A DNA stretch of 64,000 nt from Mortierella alpina (lineage: Eukaryota > Mortierellomycota > Mortierellomycetes > Mortierellales > Mortierellaceae), in contig JANATF010000002.1 in the NCBI GenBank assembly GCA_029449245.1, forward strand, positions 1,426,001 to 1,490,000, written 5' to 3'. The notes below the pieces were generated by a model, which saw nothing but the letters and a program-made list of their open reading frames with translations, was not told the origin of the DNA and did not search any database. The position numbers were made by a program, and so were the translations under genes. Each line of letters begins with the position of its first letter. The first letter of the stretch is position 1. Of the stretch, positions 54,218 to 64,000 are shown in pieces.

Positions 54218-54618
54218 TGCTGGTCTTGAGGTGTTGAAGGGCTAGAGGGATGAAGAGCAGGAACAAGAGAGAGAAAGAGAAAGAAAGAGAGAGAGAGATA
54301 AGGGGTATGCAGGAGTATGGGTGTCTGATGGAAGGAAAGGCGCGAGAGAACAACGAGACAAAGGGCGGAGGTGTGCTTTTATGAGAATACGAGAACAGGT
54401 GAATGCAAACAGCAGGCTCAATGGAGACAACGGAGATATAGCTGAGCACGACTCGACTGCGGCCAAAAAAGAAAAAAAAAGAGTAAACAGCGTGTGACTT
54501 CTCTTGCGCCTTGCCTCTCGGTGTTCCTCTTGACACCTCCGCTCCGCCTCCCATTGCGCTCCGCCTTCTCGTTGTCTCTTCCTGTCATCCCTTCCACGCC
54601 ACGCCGGTAGACCTCAGC
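54218..54618. promoter_or_regulatory. Bidirectional promoter between two ribosome-assembly GTPases
   Basis: Only 401 bp separate the start codons of EFL1 (minus) and the YqeH/NOA1-like gene (plus). The segment has a GA/CT-rich block at 54262-54300, which is pyrimidine-rich in the EFL1 sense, and no TATA box at a standard distance on either side. Co-regulation of the pair is an inference from the arrangement. Confidence 0.5.
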
Positions 54619-57128
54619 ATGCACTGCACATCCACCGTGGTCAAAGGACGGCTCCTGTCGCAGGCGTGCATGCGTGCACCATGGCTGCATTCGTGCACCC
54701 CAAGAACAGCCGCTCTCGCTCGCCTCGGCAGCCGCACTGCACGACACGCGCCACCAACACTCTCTGCTGCACACCCGAACACTCTGCACACAAGGATACC
54801 CTCTGCTTGCTTCTCCACAGCTGCTGCGGGTCCAGGATCAGGCGCGTCCCGCCCGCGAGACCGCAAGCTACAAAAGCTGGTCGGCGTGTCGTGTCCAGGA
54901 TGCGGAACACCCTTCCAGACCGATCGGCCTCAAGACCCTGGCTATTTGACCCGTAACATCGACATTACGCCAACAAAGACCCCAGCCCCCAAAAGCAATA
55001 CTCCAACGTTCACGTTGGACCCAAACGCTACATCCCTTTCCAACTCACAATACGAGAAGCTCCTAATGTCTCTGGACCCTAGTATTCTGGAGGAGATGGG
55101 TGCCACAGAGTCCACCGAGGCACCGGGACATCCAGCACCTCTTACGGAACTTCCTGAAGCAGCAAAGGGCGAATCTGGTAAATCAGGCGCCCAAGAGCCA
55201 TTACTCATAGAAAAGAAGCCAACGCTCCGCACAGCGTCGTCTTCTAGGCTGGTGTGCCATCGATGCCACTCTCTCTCGCACCATGCTTCGCCTCTCGCCA
55301 ACTCTTCAGTCCTACCCTCCGTCCTCTTCCCTTCCCCGGCAGCACCTATCCCCAAACACATCGAGACCCTGGCGCATTCCAAGAGCGCAGTCGTCGTTTT
55401 GGTCGTTGACTTGATTGATTTCCCATTGTCGCTGCCTCAGCCCGTCATTGATGAGCTTCTCAGGACAAAAAAGAAGAAACAGAAGGATCCTACGACTGGA
55501 AAGGAGTACCCAACGACACCCATCATCATGGTCGGCAACAAGTTTGATGTTATGCCAGCAGGGACACGGAAGAACAAGGTCATTCAAACAATGCAACAAT
55601 ACTTGGAACGACACGGTCTGGGCGAAAATATACGCGCAATCCATCTCGTCAGTGCCAAGAACCCAGTGGGAGATGAGATCCGACTGCTGCTCAAGAGTAT
55701 CGCGACAGCGTGGACCAAGGCCCGGAAGGGAAATGTGGTTATGGTCGGAGCCGAGAACGTGGGCAAGAGCCAGCTCTTGAATGCGTTCCTAAAGGAGAGT
55801 GGGCGCTGGAGGCCGAGCGATCAGCAGATCTTTCAACAAAAACACGGTGCAGAGCAATTTGAGCGACAGCGCAAATTGAGCAAGCTTCTGGGAGACAGTT
55901 CAGACACGGACGACAGCGGCAAGGACGGGCAGTGGTCCGAGATGACGGGTGTCGACTCGGTTGGTGCTGAGATTGATCAATACGAGTCGTTGTACAAGGT
56001 TCGAGGACTGGAGAAACTAAACAAGTACCAAACAACAGTCTCGAATGTCCCGGGGACGACTCTTGAGCGGATCAAAGTTCCTCTTAGTGTGCTATCCAGG
56101 TTCCTTGGCGCAAGCTATAAGGAAGTTCAAACAAAATGGCTTATGGACACACCAGGAGTGCGCTCTGCGAAGGGACAATTGACGAGCTGGCTGACATTGG
56201 ATGAGTTGAAGGTGACCCTGCCCAAGAAGATGCTCAAGCCCTCAACCTTTACCCTGGAAGAAGGTAAACCCGCTACTCATGCTTCAAAAACAATCATGCT
56301 TTGTGTGATGTAAAGTCCCTCGCTTATCCAACATATTGATTTTACAACTTTCACATAGGAAAATCGTTCTTCTTGGGAGGACTGGTAAGGATAGACTGCA
56401 TTGCGATCGGGAAGAAGTCTGAAGATCCAACTTTGCCATCAGACACTACAGATACGCCAGCATCTTTTACCATACGCAGGACAAGAGGCTCTCATCCCAT
56501 ACCCAAAATCACCTGCTTCACGACACTCCCTCTTCACAAGACCTCGACCGCAGCTGCTGACAGATTCATGGAAAAGACACTTCAGGGTCAACTCACAGTC
56601 CTGCAACCACCTTTTGGATCGGAGGAGCGACTCGCAGCCTTCCCTGGCCTGGAGCCGGTGTCTCAAAAGGACATTGTCATTGTCAACGAGCCATATTCCT
56701 CAAAGGGTGTTGTACGATCATGGGTCCTTTCAAGTACGCGTGCCGATCCGTTCGCCAAACTGGCCGGAAGCACCCAGGATGGCGAGACCAACGATCCCTG
56801 GGCACACATGACGCGCCAGGAGCGTGAGAATGCTGATCTGCAGATGGCGGGACAGTTTGGCATCTGCGACCTGGTCTTTTCAGGCATCGGCTGGGTCATG
56901 GTCTCGGGCAAGTTCAAGGGAGAGGACCAGGCATTGACATTGAGGGTATGGACACCCAAGGGTCAGGGTGCGATGGTGCGAGAGATGTGTTTGTTGCCAG
57001 AGCTGGCAGCCAACCCTGTGGACAAGTCTGCAGGGGGCATTCGACAGAAGCAGAAACTCTTTTTGGCATTGCCAAAGACACACAGCCCGGCTGTTGTAGA
57101 TTTTGTAGAGGATGTTCACGCTCTATGA
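54619..57128 (+). CDS. YqeH/NOA1/Gep3-type circularly permuted GTPase, mitochondrial
   Basis: Two exons, 54619-56263 and 56359-57128, give 804 residues. Members of this family help assemble the small subunit of bacterial-type ribosomes; eukaryotic NOA1 and Gep3 act in mitochondria. The N-terminus from the ATG at 54619 is basic and lacks acidic residues (MHCTSTVVKGRLLSQACMR...), as in a presequence. A zinc finger is formed by C92/C95 ('CPGCG') and C213/C216 ('CHRC'). G motifs appear in permuted order: G4 'VGNKFD' (about 305), then G1 'GAENVGKS' (about 376), then G3 'DTPG' (about 510). Low-complexity inserts lengthen the protein beyond its bacterial relatives. An upstream in-frame extension exists but lacks an ATG. 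Confidence 0.88.
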
Positions 57129-58008
57129 TAAAAGTATTTTCTCACCTGTAAAACTAGTCTAATGGATACCACAGCGCAAAACAGAGACTACAGCGCGGGG
57201 ATCGAGAACATGCTGATATAATCGTTCTGTTTCTACCACTACCGGCGGGGAGCCCCGGGAAGTGCTGATGGCGATGGTTGATTGGTCAACGGATTCAACG
57301 TTCTTCTTTTGTGGGAGCCATGTCGAACCCATCTTCTCGCTTCCCATGGTGCTCATCGGAGCTGTAGCACCTCGGAATTTGCTCTTTTTTTTTTTTGCCG
57401 CTTACGCCGATTGTGACCTCTCTCGGGATTCCCACACGCCCCTCGGACCTCACCTTCTTATTAGGAACAGTGCGCCGCTCTTTGTTGATCACGCCGTCTT
57501 AACTGCTGTCTCTGCTCGGATCTCTCTGTTCTGCCCAACCCCTGCCAGGAGATCCGCATTGATATTTTTTTTTGCACAATGCTGACACCTTTCGACAGTC
57601 GTTTTTAAGTCATGCACAGTCCCTGAGATGCGCCTTTTTTCGCACAATGCTCACACACAATAATAATATGTGGTTATTGTACACCCCACTGCTTACGTAG
57701 AATCAACCGCGAGAACCAGTTCGGAAGCGGAGATTCGCCACTTCACGCCCGAGAGGCCTCGCGATGGTACAACGCTAGTTACCTGCATGCTCATCCTTGT
57801 GCATTCATGCGTCCTTTCTGTTCACTTTCACTCCTCTGGGCGGCCTTTACTATGGTGATAGTATCCTGCAAAATTTTCAGTATATAAAGTATCATTCACG
57901 TCTTCTCAATATTTTTCAACATCTCACACACGTCTCCATTCTCAACCTCTCCCACAAGACACTCCTCCAAGAAACTTTACAAGCAAACTCCTCTCCCTCC
58001 AGGCCACA
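57129..58008. other. Intergenic region with a strong TATA box
   Basis: No gene is seen in these 880 bp. T-runs occur at 57384-57397 and 57566-57573. A canonical TATATAAAG at 57881-57889 lies 120 bp upstream of the cupin gene's ATG, followed by a C/T-rich leader, consistent with a TATA-driven promoter. Confidence 0.55.
57881..57889 (+). promoter_or_regulatory. TATA box of the cysteine-dioxygenase-like gene
   Basis: TATATAAAG lies about 128 bp before the start codon; transcription would begin near 57910-57925, giving a leader of about 90 nt that is C/T-rich and free of ATG. Confidence 0.6.
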
Positions 58009-59340
58009 ATGACCCTCACCCCACAAACGCGTGCTCCACTGCTACAGCTGTTCCCTGCGGATGGGACTATACACACGCCCGCCAACACAGCGCCTGGCAC
58101 CGGCTGGCCTGTCACGTTTACCGACTACAAGTTCCCGGTTAGCGGACAAGGCACGATTTCGTTCACTTTCAAGGCCGATAAACCCTTCAGAGTCGTGCTG
58201 GCATCGGAAAAGGACCTGAACGGCACGCTTCTCGTGCTCGAGGTCAACCTGGACAAGACAACGCTGCGCAAGAACAATGACACGGACCCGGCCGACGTGA
58301 TTGCCGGAACCACCGACCAGAAGGCCTTGCTCGACGTGGGGTATGAGATCCCGTACTGGGTGAGTCTCGATTACCTAAACGCGCGTGTGCGCTTCGGCAA
58401 GGGCGAAATGCTGCCGCAACTCGTTATGTTTGAGGCACCGCTGAACGTCGGCGCCGCCAAGGGTGCCGCCTTCAACTACAAGAACCTCCGCTACATTGGG
58501 CTTGCGGCATTGGCCGGTACGACCCTGCCCAATGTGATTGATCATCTGTTGTGGCCCATGCCCGTCGTACTCACGCCGCCCCCCGTGCTTGTGCCGAACG
58601 ACCGTCTGACGTTGGAGATGATTGCGCGCAACGAGGCGACCGTGGTCTCAAGTCTACCTGATGCGTGCCAGGTCCTGTACGGCACCGTTGCTGGCCCTGA
58701 TATCAAGTTGGACACGCCCGACTTTCGAGATTTTTCCGCTGCGATCAACTACAGCATCATCACCCCCGGCTGCATGTGCTATGAGAAGTTGAAGAAAAAG
58801 GCCACCGAGTTTGGTACCGTACCTGACCCGTTGGCCACCTATTTGCGCATCACGATGGGTCCCAACCAAGGTGACTCACCCGGTTCGCCCTTTGTGCTCG
58901 AAATCTGGCCCGGCCAACATTATTCACCGATCCACGACCACGGTGAGGCATGCGCGGTGATTAAGGTCCTGCACGGTGACATCTGGGTTGAGTTATATCC
59001 GGAACTGAACCCAAAAATCACCAAGTACTTTACGGAGGCAGTGTTCCACGCAGGCGAGGTGACCTACCTGACGCCCGAGTACTACCAGGTACACAAGCTT
59101 GTGAATCGCAACCAGCCTGGTAACATGACCGCGACGATCCAGTGTTATCGCTACCCGAACGACAGTACCAAGCACTGGGAGTACTTTGACTATCTGGATG
59201 GCAACGACATCAAGAAGTTCGTCCCGGACTCGGATTGGGAGTACCTGGATTTCCGCGAGAAGATCCGTGCGGAATGGGCCAAGGCTGGAAATCTCGTAGA
59301 TACAAACAGGTTCACAAAGAACTATCCGATTGAAGAATAG
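58009..59340 (+). CDS. Cysteine dioxygenase-like cupin fused to an FA-methyltransferase-type jelly roll
   Basis: A single exon of 443 residues. The C-terminal half is a cupin like type I cysteine dioxygenase, which oxidises cysteine to its sulfinate using iron. The iron-binding histidines are H309 and H311 in 'SPIHDHGEACAVIKVLHGD' and H362 in 'YYQVHKLVN'. C315 and Y380 lie where the Cys-Tyr cofactor pair sits in animal CDO, with spacings differing by one residue. The N-terminal half (about 25-145) has 'GTISFTFKADKPFRVVLAS' and 'PYWVSLDYLNARVRFGKGE', resembling the Methyltransf_FA (farnesoic acid O-methyltransferase-type) carbohydrate-binding fold. No signal peptide. The gene lacks introns and is richer in G/C-ending codons than its neighbours, so horizontal transfer is possible. 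Substrate could be another thiol. Confidence 0.75.
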   Translation: MTLTPQTRAPLLQLFPADGTIHTPANTAPGTGWPVTFTDYKFPVSGQGTISFTFKADKPFRVVLASEKDLNGTLLVLEVNLDKTTLRKNNDTDPADVIAGTTDQKALLDVGYEIPYWVSLDYLNARVRFGKGEMLPQLVMFEAPLNVGAAKGAAFNYKNLRYIGLAALAGTTLPNVIDHLLWPMPVVLTPPPVLVPNDRLTLEMIARNEATVVSSLPDACQVLYGTVAGPDIKLDTPDFRDFSAAINYSIITPGCMCYEKLKKKATEFGTVPDPLATYLRITMGPNQGDSPGSPFVLEIWPGQHYSPIHDHGEACAVIKVLHGDIWVELYPELNPKITKYFTEAVFHAGEVTYLTPEYYQVHKLVNRNQPGNMTATIQCYRYPNDSTKHWEYFDYLDGNDIKKFVPDSDWEYLDFREKIRAEWAKAGNLVDTNRFTKNYPIEE

Positions 59341-60687
59341 ACCCAGACACGGTCTCTCCAAGCCCCGTTTGACCTTGACTGCTGGGTCGAGGCCTAGCGC
59401 GTGCATTGCTAACCCCCTGAGCACAGACCTCATGACAATAGCAGAGTAGCTCCATGTGTGAATAAATAGAAACACTCTCTTGGCGCCATGCATATTTTCC
59501 ACGCTTGCTTTCGCTGACGCCCTCAGTCTGGTCCACCATCAGCACGTCAATAGCCCTCGCCACCTCAAACCGGGCCGTACCCGGCTTTTTGGTTTGCTTC
59601 AAGTTTATGCGACTTGTCAATTTTTCGTTTTTCCCCATCCTCCCACCTACCATACCACCATACTTCCTTACACACACAATTATCCATACATACATATATA
59701 ATCTCCCACCGCAACGAACTGAACAGAGGCAGGAGCAGGAACAAGGACAATCGTCGGTACGCGTGCACTTCAGATTGGCCGACGATTAAACATATACAAC
59801 CTCGTCAACCAGTACCATCATGATCTCCGTTTCAAAGTCGCAATGGACTTTATGCAACACTGGCACACAAACGCCAGCGACAAAGACAGGCTGTGGACAA
59901 GTTGGAGCAAGAGCTCTTGGACTCTGGAAAGAGCATTGCGTCCTTCCAGAAGGACCTCTGAGCTCGACAGTCTGCTCGCGATTGCCAAAAGTATCACACA
60001 ACATAGTATCATCAATGTTGAAGTAGATGATAAATACTTCTGACTAAAACCCGCATGCTCACTCATTTTGAGTGTACGAAGTAAACGATATGATGGAGAA
60101 GGATCTGGAGGAGGGAGAAGGAGTTTTGATGCAGACGCACAAAGAGCAATCGCACACAGAAATGAACGACTAAAGGGAAGGATGCGATGGGAGATGTGGG
60201 ATCTTGGGGAACGCATGACGTTCTCACCACAGGCAGGCGCAACGTGCGCATGCGCCTTTTTTTGCAGCTCTTTTCAGGGTACTTGTTCTCACGCTGGGCA
60301 ACCGCTGAAGTTTCAGTGGATTGCGTGCTTTAGAGCAAATACCGATGTGCGATCTGTACCTCTGGAATATCGCAGAGGTGATGTCCTATGATCAGAGTAG
60401 CCACACGCGTACGTACAGAAATATATGTTTTCAACGATACAACGCCAACCTTGCTTGCAACAAGATGGGATCAAGAGTCTGCAGTGTGTGGAATCCATGC
60501 GTACTGCATCGTGAAGATACAAGTATGATACTACGGACGTAATGATCGAGAGAATGATAAATACCCACAGTTTCGACATGATGTTCCTCTTTCCTTACAC
60601 GCCCGCAAGACACACCGCACTCTCAACACGTTTCTAACCTACAGCACTCTCACTTTACTTTTCCAACGAAGCAAACTGAAAATCAAG
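59341..60687. other. Intergenic region with a relic frame
   Basis: Apart from a relic coding segment (separate entry) no gene is supported. The last 80 bp (60605-60687) are the C/A-rich leader of the disrupted secreted-protein ORF. Confidence 0.45.
59800..60044 (+). pseudogene. Relic of a coiled-coil protein with a frameshift
   Basis: One frame reads 'ATLAHKRQRQRQAVDKLEQ' then 'ELLDSGKSIASFQKDL' and hits TGA at about 59959. The adjacent frame continues smoothly with 'SELDSLLAIAKSITQHSIIN' to a stop at 60044. Removing one base would fuse them into a single heptad-rich helix. No start codon fits either part. I infer the 3' piece of a lost gene; the parent family is not recognised. Confidence 0.4.
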
Positions 60688-61272
60688 ATGAGAACATTGG
60701 CGACCCTTATTATTGTTATCCTGTCTTTGACACATGCTATTGCCAACACGCTCCATCCCACCAGAATGCCTAAACGGAGACATGAGCGCGTCAGTAGGGT
60801 TTGGAACCGGTCAAAGATCCTGCACCGGTCAAACCTTGCCCGAATATATATCGAACCGGTTAAAACCGCCGGTCAACGGGCTCTCAGCTCTCTAGCCAAT
60901 CACGAGCTTCAGTGGCCGTCCTTAACCCTGTTTTCGATGCTCGATTGAGTCTTTCTGCTCGCTGTAAGTCGAGATTCCTGACAAAAAAAGAACCGTCGGT
61001 TAAAAATTAGGGGCGGTCAATTCTTTGGCGCAGGAAAATTGTCGAGACCGCGGCGCGCCGAGAACCGGTTCCAATCCCTACACGTCAGACTCACCAACAT
61101 AGGCGGTGTAGTTGGTGACTTCGGTAGCCTCCATTTCGACCGCAACAGGCTAGTAAAGCGCAGCACTGTCCTACAAACACGTCCACCTTCTCACAGTCCC
61201 GAGACTGACCGATATGATCCTCCCAAAGTTAGTTTTCCTTTCGCACTTGGAGGACTACTCTTTGGAGGATAG
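60688..61272 (+). pseudogene. Small secreted-protein ORF interrupted by a MITE
   Basis: The ATG at 60688 opens a signal peptide (MRTLATLIIVILSLTHAIANT), followed by a basic stretch. At 60794 the frame enters the MITE, and translation would end at a TGA at 60946 after 86 residues. Beyond the element and one copy of the 8-bp duplication, the same codon phase continues from 61089 and stays open to a TAG at 61272 ('LTNIGGVVGDFGSLHFD...', ending 'FALGGLLFGG'). Host sequence without the element is 291 nt, an exact multiple of three. So the element landed in a genuine or recent 96-codon gene. Protein family unknown. A GTAAGT word inside the element (60964) comes after the stop, so splicing is unlikely to rescue it. 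Confidence 0.65.
60795..61080. mobile_element. hAT-type MITE (286 bp)
   Basis: Terminal inverted repeats of 17 bp, TAGGGTTTGGAACCGGT at 60795-60811 and its reverse complement with one mismatch at 61064-61080, are flanked by an 8-bp target duplication, CGCGTCAG at 60787-60794 and CACGTCAG at 61081-61088 (7 of 8 match). Several ACCGGTYAAA-like words inside (near 60806, 60821, 60856, 60870) look like subterminal transposase sites. An 8-bp duplication with TAGGG-type ends is characteristic of the hAT superfamily. There is no coding capacity, so it needs a transposase from elsewhere. Confidence 0.85.
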
Positions 61273-61356
61273 GCAGTCGAAGGCTTTTATCATGCACGTA
61301 TTACATAAGCATCTCATAAAATTCTCGCTCTTCAATCTACGACGAAGAGTACTGGA

Positions 61357-63285
61357 CTACCGACTACCATTGCTTTTTTCCTTGCGCTTGAACTCTACGG
61401 GAGCCCCAATGTCAACCACTAAGGAGTCAATACTGCCATCTGCCGCGGTTTGAAATTTAGCAACGGTCTTCACTTTAACATTGGCATCCACCAGCCTTAC
61501 TAGAAACGATTCAAAGTGATGGTGCTTCATCGTACTTTCAAATCCAAGTGCACCCATCAATAGGGTTTCCATGCCATCCTTGCTCTTGTCCAGCGTAATA
61601 CATGCATCTCCATACAATGGATGGGAGTATTCGCCGACAAAGTCTTGCAGTTTGTGGGCTGAAGGTCGGTCCGGGATCCGCTCTGTTAGTCTTCCCCCGC
61701 CATCCAGCTCCCTGGTAGTCGCCTCATAAACACTCTTGACTTGCTTGGAGGCTATATCCAAGAGCCAGTCTTTGTTCTTGGGCAGATCCAAGAGATCGTC
61801 CGCAATATGCCGGTAGATATTGGTACCAAGGTCACTGTGCATGAGATTACACAAATGGGCGACAACCAGGTCTTCGTCTGGAAACATGACAAGGCAAGAA
61901 GAAAATCCACCCCATGCACCATCTATACACAAAAATCTATGGATTAGCAGCAGTCATTCAGATACGTCTTTGAATCGGGATCAACAAATGTGCTCTAGCC
62001 CAAGCACTGTATAACTGTATAGGTGTATCGTATACTTACTGTGCCAGCATATGTGGCGCCCTTTATAGCTGTCAAGAATCCATCCCAATCCATAAGCCTG
62101 GACTAGAGGGGACTCTGGGCCTTCCCTAGGTTCGGCCATGATGGTGCGTGCTGTCAAAGTCTCTCGAACGCCACTTTTGCTTAACACTTGCTTGCCATCA
62201 AACTCGCCTCCCTTCAGAACCGCTCTGCCCCACTTGACCAGATCCAAGACACTGGAATACACGTCTCCGGCAGCAGAGTATGACATAGGAACCTGATCGA
62301 ACATCTCCTGCTTAAAGATTCCTTTCTGCGCATCCTCAAACGAATCTGCAGAGAATGGCATCGAGTAGTTGGCCGTTCGCTGCTTCATCTCCATGACCGA
62401 GAATCCAGTGTTCTCCAAACCAAGGGGCTTGAGGACCTTTTCCCTCACAACATCCTCATAAGACATGCCCGCAACGCGAGCAGCAGCCTCTCCTGCGACA
62501 GTATAAAGAGCGTTGCTATAGTTCATGTCGGATCTGAGCTTTGATTGAACGTTGGCGTGCTTAAGACGCTTGATGATCTCAATTCTTGGTGCAGTGCTTT
62601 TGTAGAAAGCCATGTCGGCTTTGCGACCCAAATCCTATACATCGAAAAACGTGCTTGATGCAAATCAATATCCGGAAAGCCTCAGAAGCGTCAAACACAG
62701 CTTGCACTTTCACCCTTTTCTTTCGTTATAGACTCGTACCGTTCGATGAGAGAGCAAGTCGACAAAGGTTAACTGCGAGGTCAGAATCGGATCTTGGAGC
62801 TCAAACTCTGGGAGATACTTGTTCACCGGTGTGGTGTCCCAGTCAAGCTTTCCCTCTGCGACCATCTCACCTATAGCAGTGGCGGTGAATGCCTTGGTCA
62901 CGGATGCAATGGGTTGCAGCGTCTACAATACATCAAAATGCACAATCAAAATAAATAAGACTGGCGTCCATACTTATGAACGCAACATCAAGATGGGGGG
63001 GTACCCAAGGAAATGCAATCTCACCTCAGCTGTATATCGACTGCCTTGCTCGTTTCGTTTGCCAAATCCTTCAGCAAAAATGAGCTCGCCTTTATGAAGG
63101 ACAGCTAAAGACATTCCAGGGATTCCACATTGAAGCCTGGCTTTCTCCACCGTGTCATACAACCCAGCTAAAGGTTTTTTCGCGCTAGAGGCATGGCGGA
63201 CACCTGATACTCGCAAAATTGCCCCTTGCGCAAACGGGAGTTGTATGGCAAGAGAGGAGAGGGAGCGGTAAGGTTGGTGAAGCAT
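61357..63285 (-). CDS. Serine beta-lactamase-family hydrolase (LACTB/PBP-like)
   Basis: Four exons, 63285-63025, 62922-62740, 62634-62040 and 61922-61357, give 534 residues. The class C beta-lactamase/penicillin-binding fold is shown by S94-V-T-K97 (SxxK, nucleophile Ser and Lys), Y187-S-N189 (YxN), and H346-N-G348, a HxG motif created exactly across the last splice junction ('WHNGAWGGFSS'). Other family blocks are 'ATAIGEMVAEGKLDWDTTPV' and 'FVDLLSHRT'. The N-terminus (MLHQPYRSLSSLAIQLPF...RVSGVRHASS) is basic and could target mitochondria, as in LACTB. Eukaryotic relatives are esterases or peptidases; the substrate is unknown. The C-terminal 150 residues form an extra domain seen in many fungal members. 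A mariner-type MITE lies 190 bp upstream. Confidence 0.9.
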
Positions 63286-63476
63286 GTTTGAAGGATCTAA
63301 AGCCCTATTAAAAAAAACCAGTGTCGAATGTGGTTCCTTTTATCTCGAAAGCATGACGGGTGTTGCTGCGTTTAATTGCCAAATTGGGACAGGCCTCGCC
63401 AAGAGTCGAGAGTAAATACATTGCTCTTCTGAAAATAACACAAAACGCGTCTAGGGATCAATGGTGTGTACATGTA

Positions 63477-63768
63477 CAGTCAATCGCCACCTTTTGTCAT
63501 GAAGTATGACAAAAGGTAGGCACTATAACGAATCCGGCCTTTTCATTGGCCTAGAGGACTTTTGATTGAAGTTTTGTACTCTGTTTTACGTGCCTTGGAT
63601 GAAGGTCACATGAGAGATTCCTCTGGACATCCATGCCATGCAATGGTGAAATCGTGGATTATAGAGTACAAAACTTCAATCAAAAGTCCTCTAGGCCAAT
63701 GAAAAGGCCGGATTCGTTATAGTGCCTACCTTTTGTCATACTTCATGACAAAAGGTGGCGATTGACTG
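63477..63768. mobile_element. Tc1/mariner-type MITE with perfect 106-bp inverted repeats
   Basis: The element starts CAGTCAATCGCCACC at 63477 and ends with the exact reverse complement at 63768, each end abutting a TA dinucleotide (63475-63476 and 63769-63770). The inverted repeats, 63477-63582 and 63663-63768, match at every position I compared. Only 80 bp lie between them, with no coding potential. Within each arm, CCTTTTGTCAT, a 5-nt loop, and ATGACAAAAGG form a second smaller hairpin. TA duplication and CAGT ends identify the superfamily. Perfect arms suggest recent insertion or arm homogenisation. Confidence 0.9.
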
Positions 63769-64000
63769 TACAGGGGCAGGGTCTGGTGGAGGTCAGGGAT
63801 CGATTTTACTTGCTACCATGTAAGAACAGAAAGTGGAAAAGGGTTGTATTTGCGGTAATGAGCTAACGTCCTCTTTAAGCTAGCTAGTGACTACTATGTC
63901 AGTGGGCATGGTACTGCCCCATTTATTGGCCACACTCCAGCTGAATTGGTACATGTATCGTAGCAGGTTTGGCAGTTACTAAGGGCTGTCGAATGTTGCT
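63769..64000. other. Right edge of window
   Basis: Nothing recognisable in the last 230 bp. Confidence 0.4.

Overview
The window is nuclear DNA of a filamentous fungus, most likely an early-diverging Mucoromycota of the Mortierella type. The basis is short GT-AG introns with GTAAGT-like donors, pyrimidine-rich promoters, many small secreted cysteine-rich proteins, GCR1-like and F-box/LRR proteins, and a Crh-type GH16 enzyme. The phylum is inferred from gene content and style, not from a marker search. Genes are well spaced, lie on both strands, and most are split by 1-9 introns. I rebuilt the multi-exon genes by following reading frame and splice phase; exon limits are given per gene.

Layout: (1) 1-9.8 kb: a copper P-type ATPase, then a gene-poor stretch with a poly(A) insertion scar, then a secreted GH16 enzyme. 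(2) 10.2-17.7 kb: a THP3/LENG8-type SAC3 protein (minus strand, 10 exons), about 3.5 kb of decayed coding-like DNA, and a small secreted protein with a ghost of its own 5' end upstream. (3) 18-25.2 kb: an RlmN-type radical SAM methyltransferase, a GCR1-like DNA-binding protein with an RS-rich head, and QTRT2 of the queuine tRNA pathway. (4) 25.4-30.4 kb: three secreted or surface cysteine-rich proteins and an exon-fragment pseudogene. (5) 30.4-38.6 kb: an AIG1/FAR-17a-like membrane protein, a seven-helix receptor-like protein with a large ectodomain, and an F-box/LRR protein whose F-box is out of frame with its apparent start. (6) 39-46 kb: an unrecognised protein, two tandem GNAT acetyltransferases, an N-formylglutamate amidohydrolase-like secreted protein, and a secreted Cys/Pro-rich protein. 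(7) 47-57 kb: a Kre9/KNH-type GPI protein, a small zinc-finger-like protein, and a divergent GTPase pair, EFL1 (cytosolic 60S maturation) and a YqeH/NOA1-type circularly permuted GTPase (mitochondrial ribosome assembly), on one 400-bp promoter. (8) 58-64 kb: an intronless cysteine-dioxygenase-like cupin fused to a jelly-roll domain, a small secreted-protein ORF interrupted by a hAT-type MITE, a serine beta-lactamase-family hydrolase, and a Tc1/mariner-type MITE with perfect 106-bp terminal inverted repeats.

Functional themes are RNA and translation (THP3, RlmN, QTRT2, EFL1, YqeH-like), cell surface and secretion (GH16, Kre9-like, several cysteine-rich proteins), and metal or thiol chemistry (Cu-ATPase, CDO-like). 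The clearest new observations are the MITE that splits an otherwise intact secreted-protein frame with target-site duplication, the nested-hairpin mariner MITE, the poly(A)-only retro-insertion scar, the displaced duplicate of the AIG1-like last exon, and the FA-type jelly-roll plus cysteine-dioxygenase fusion.
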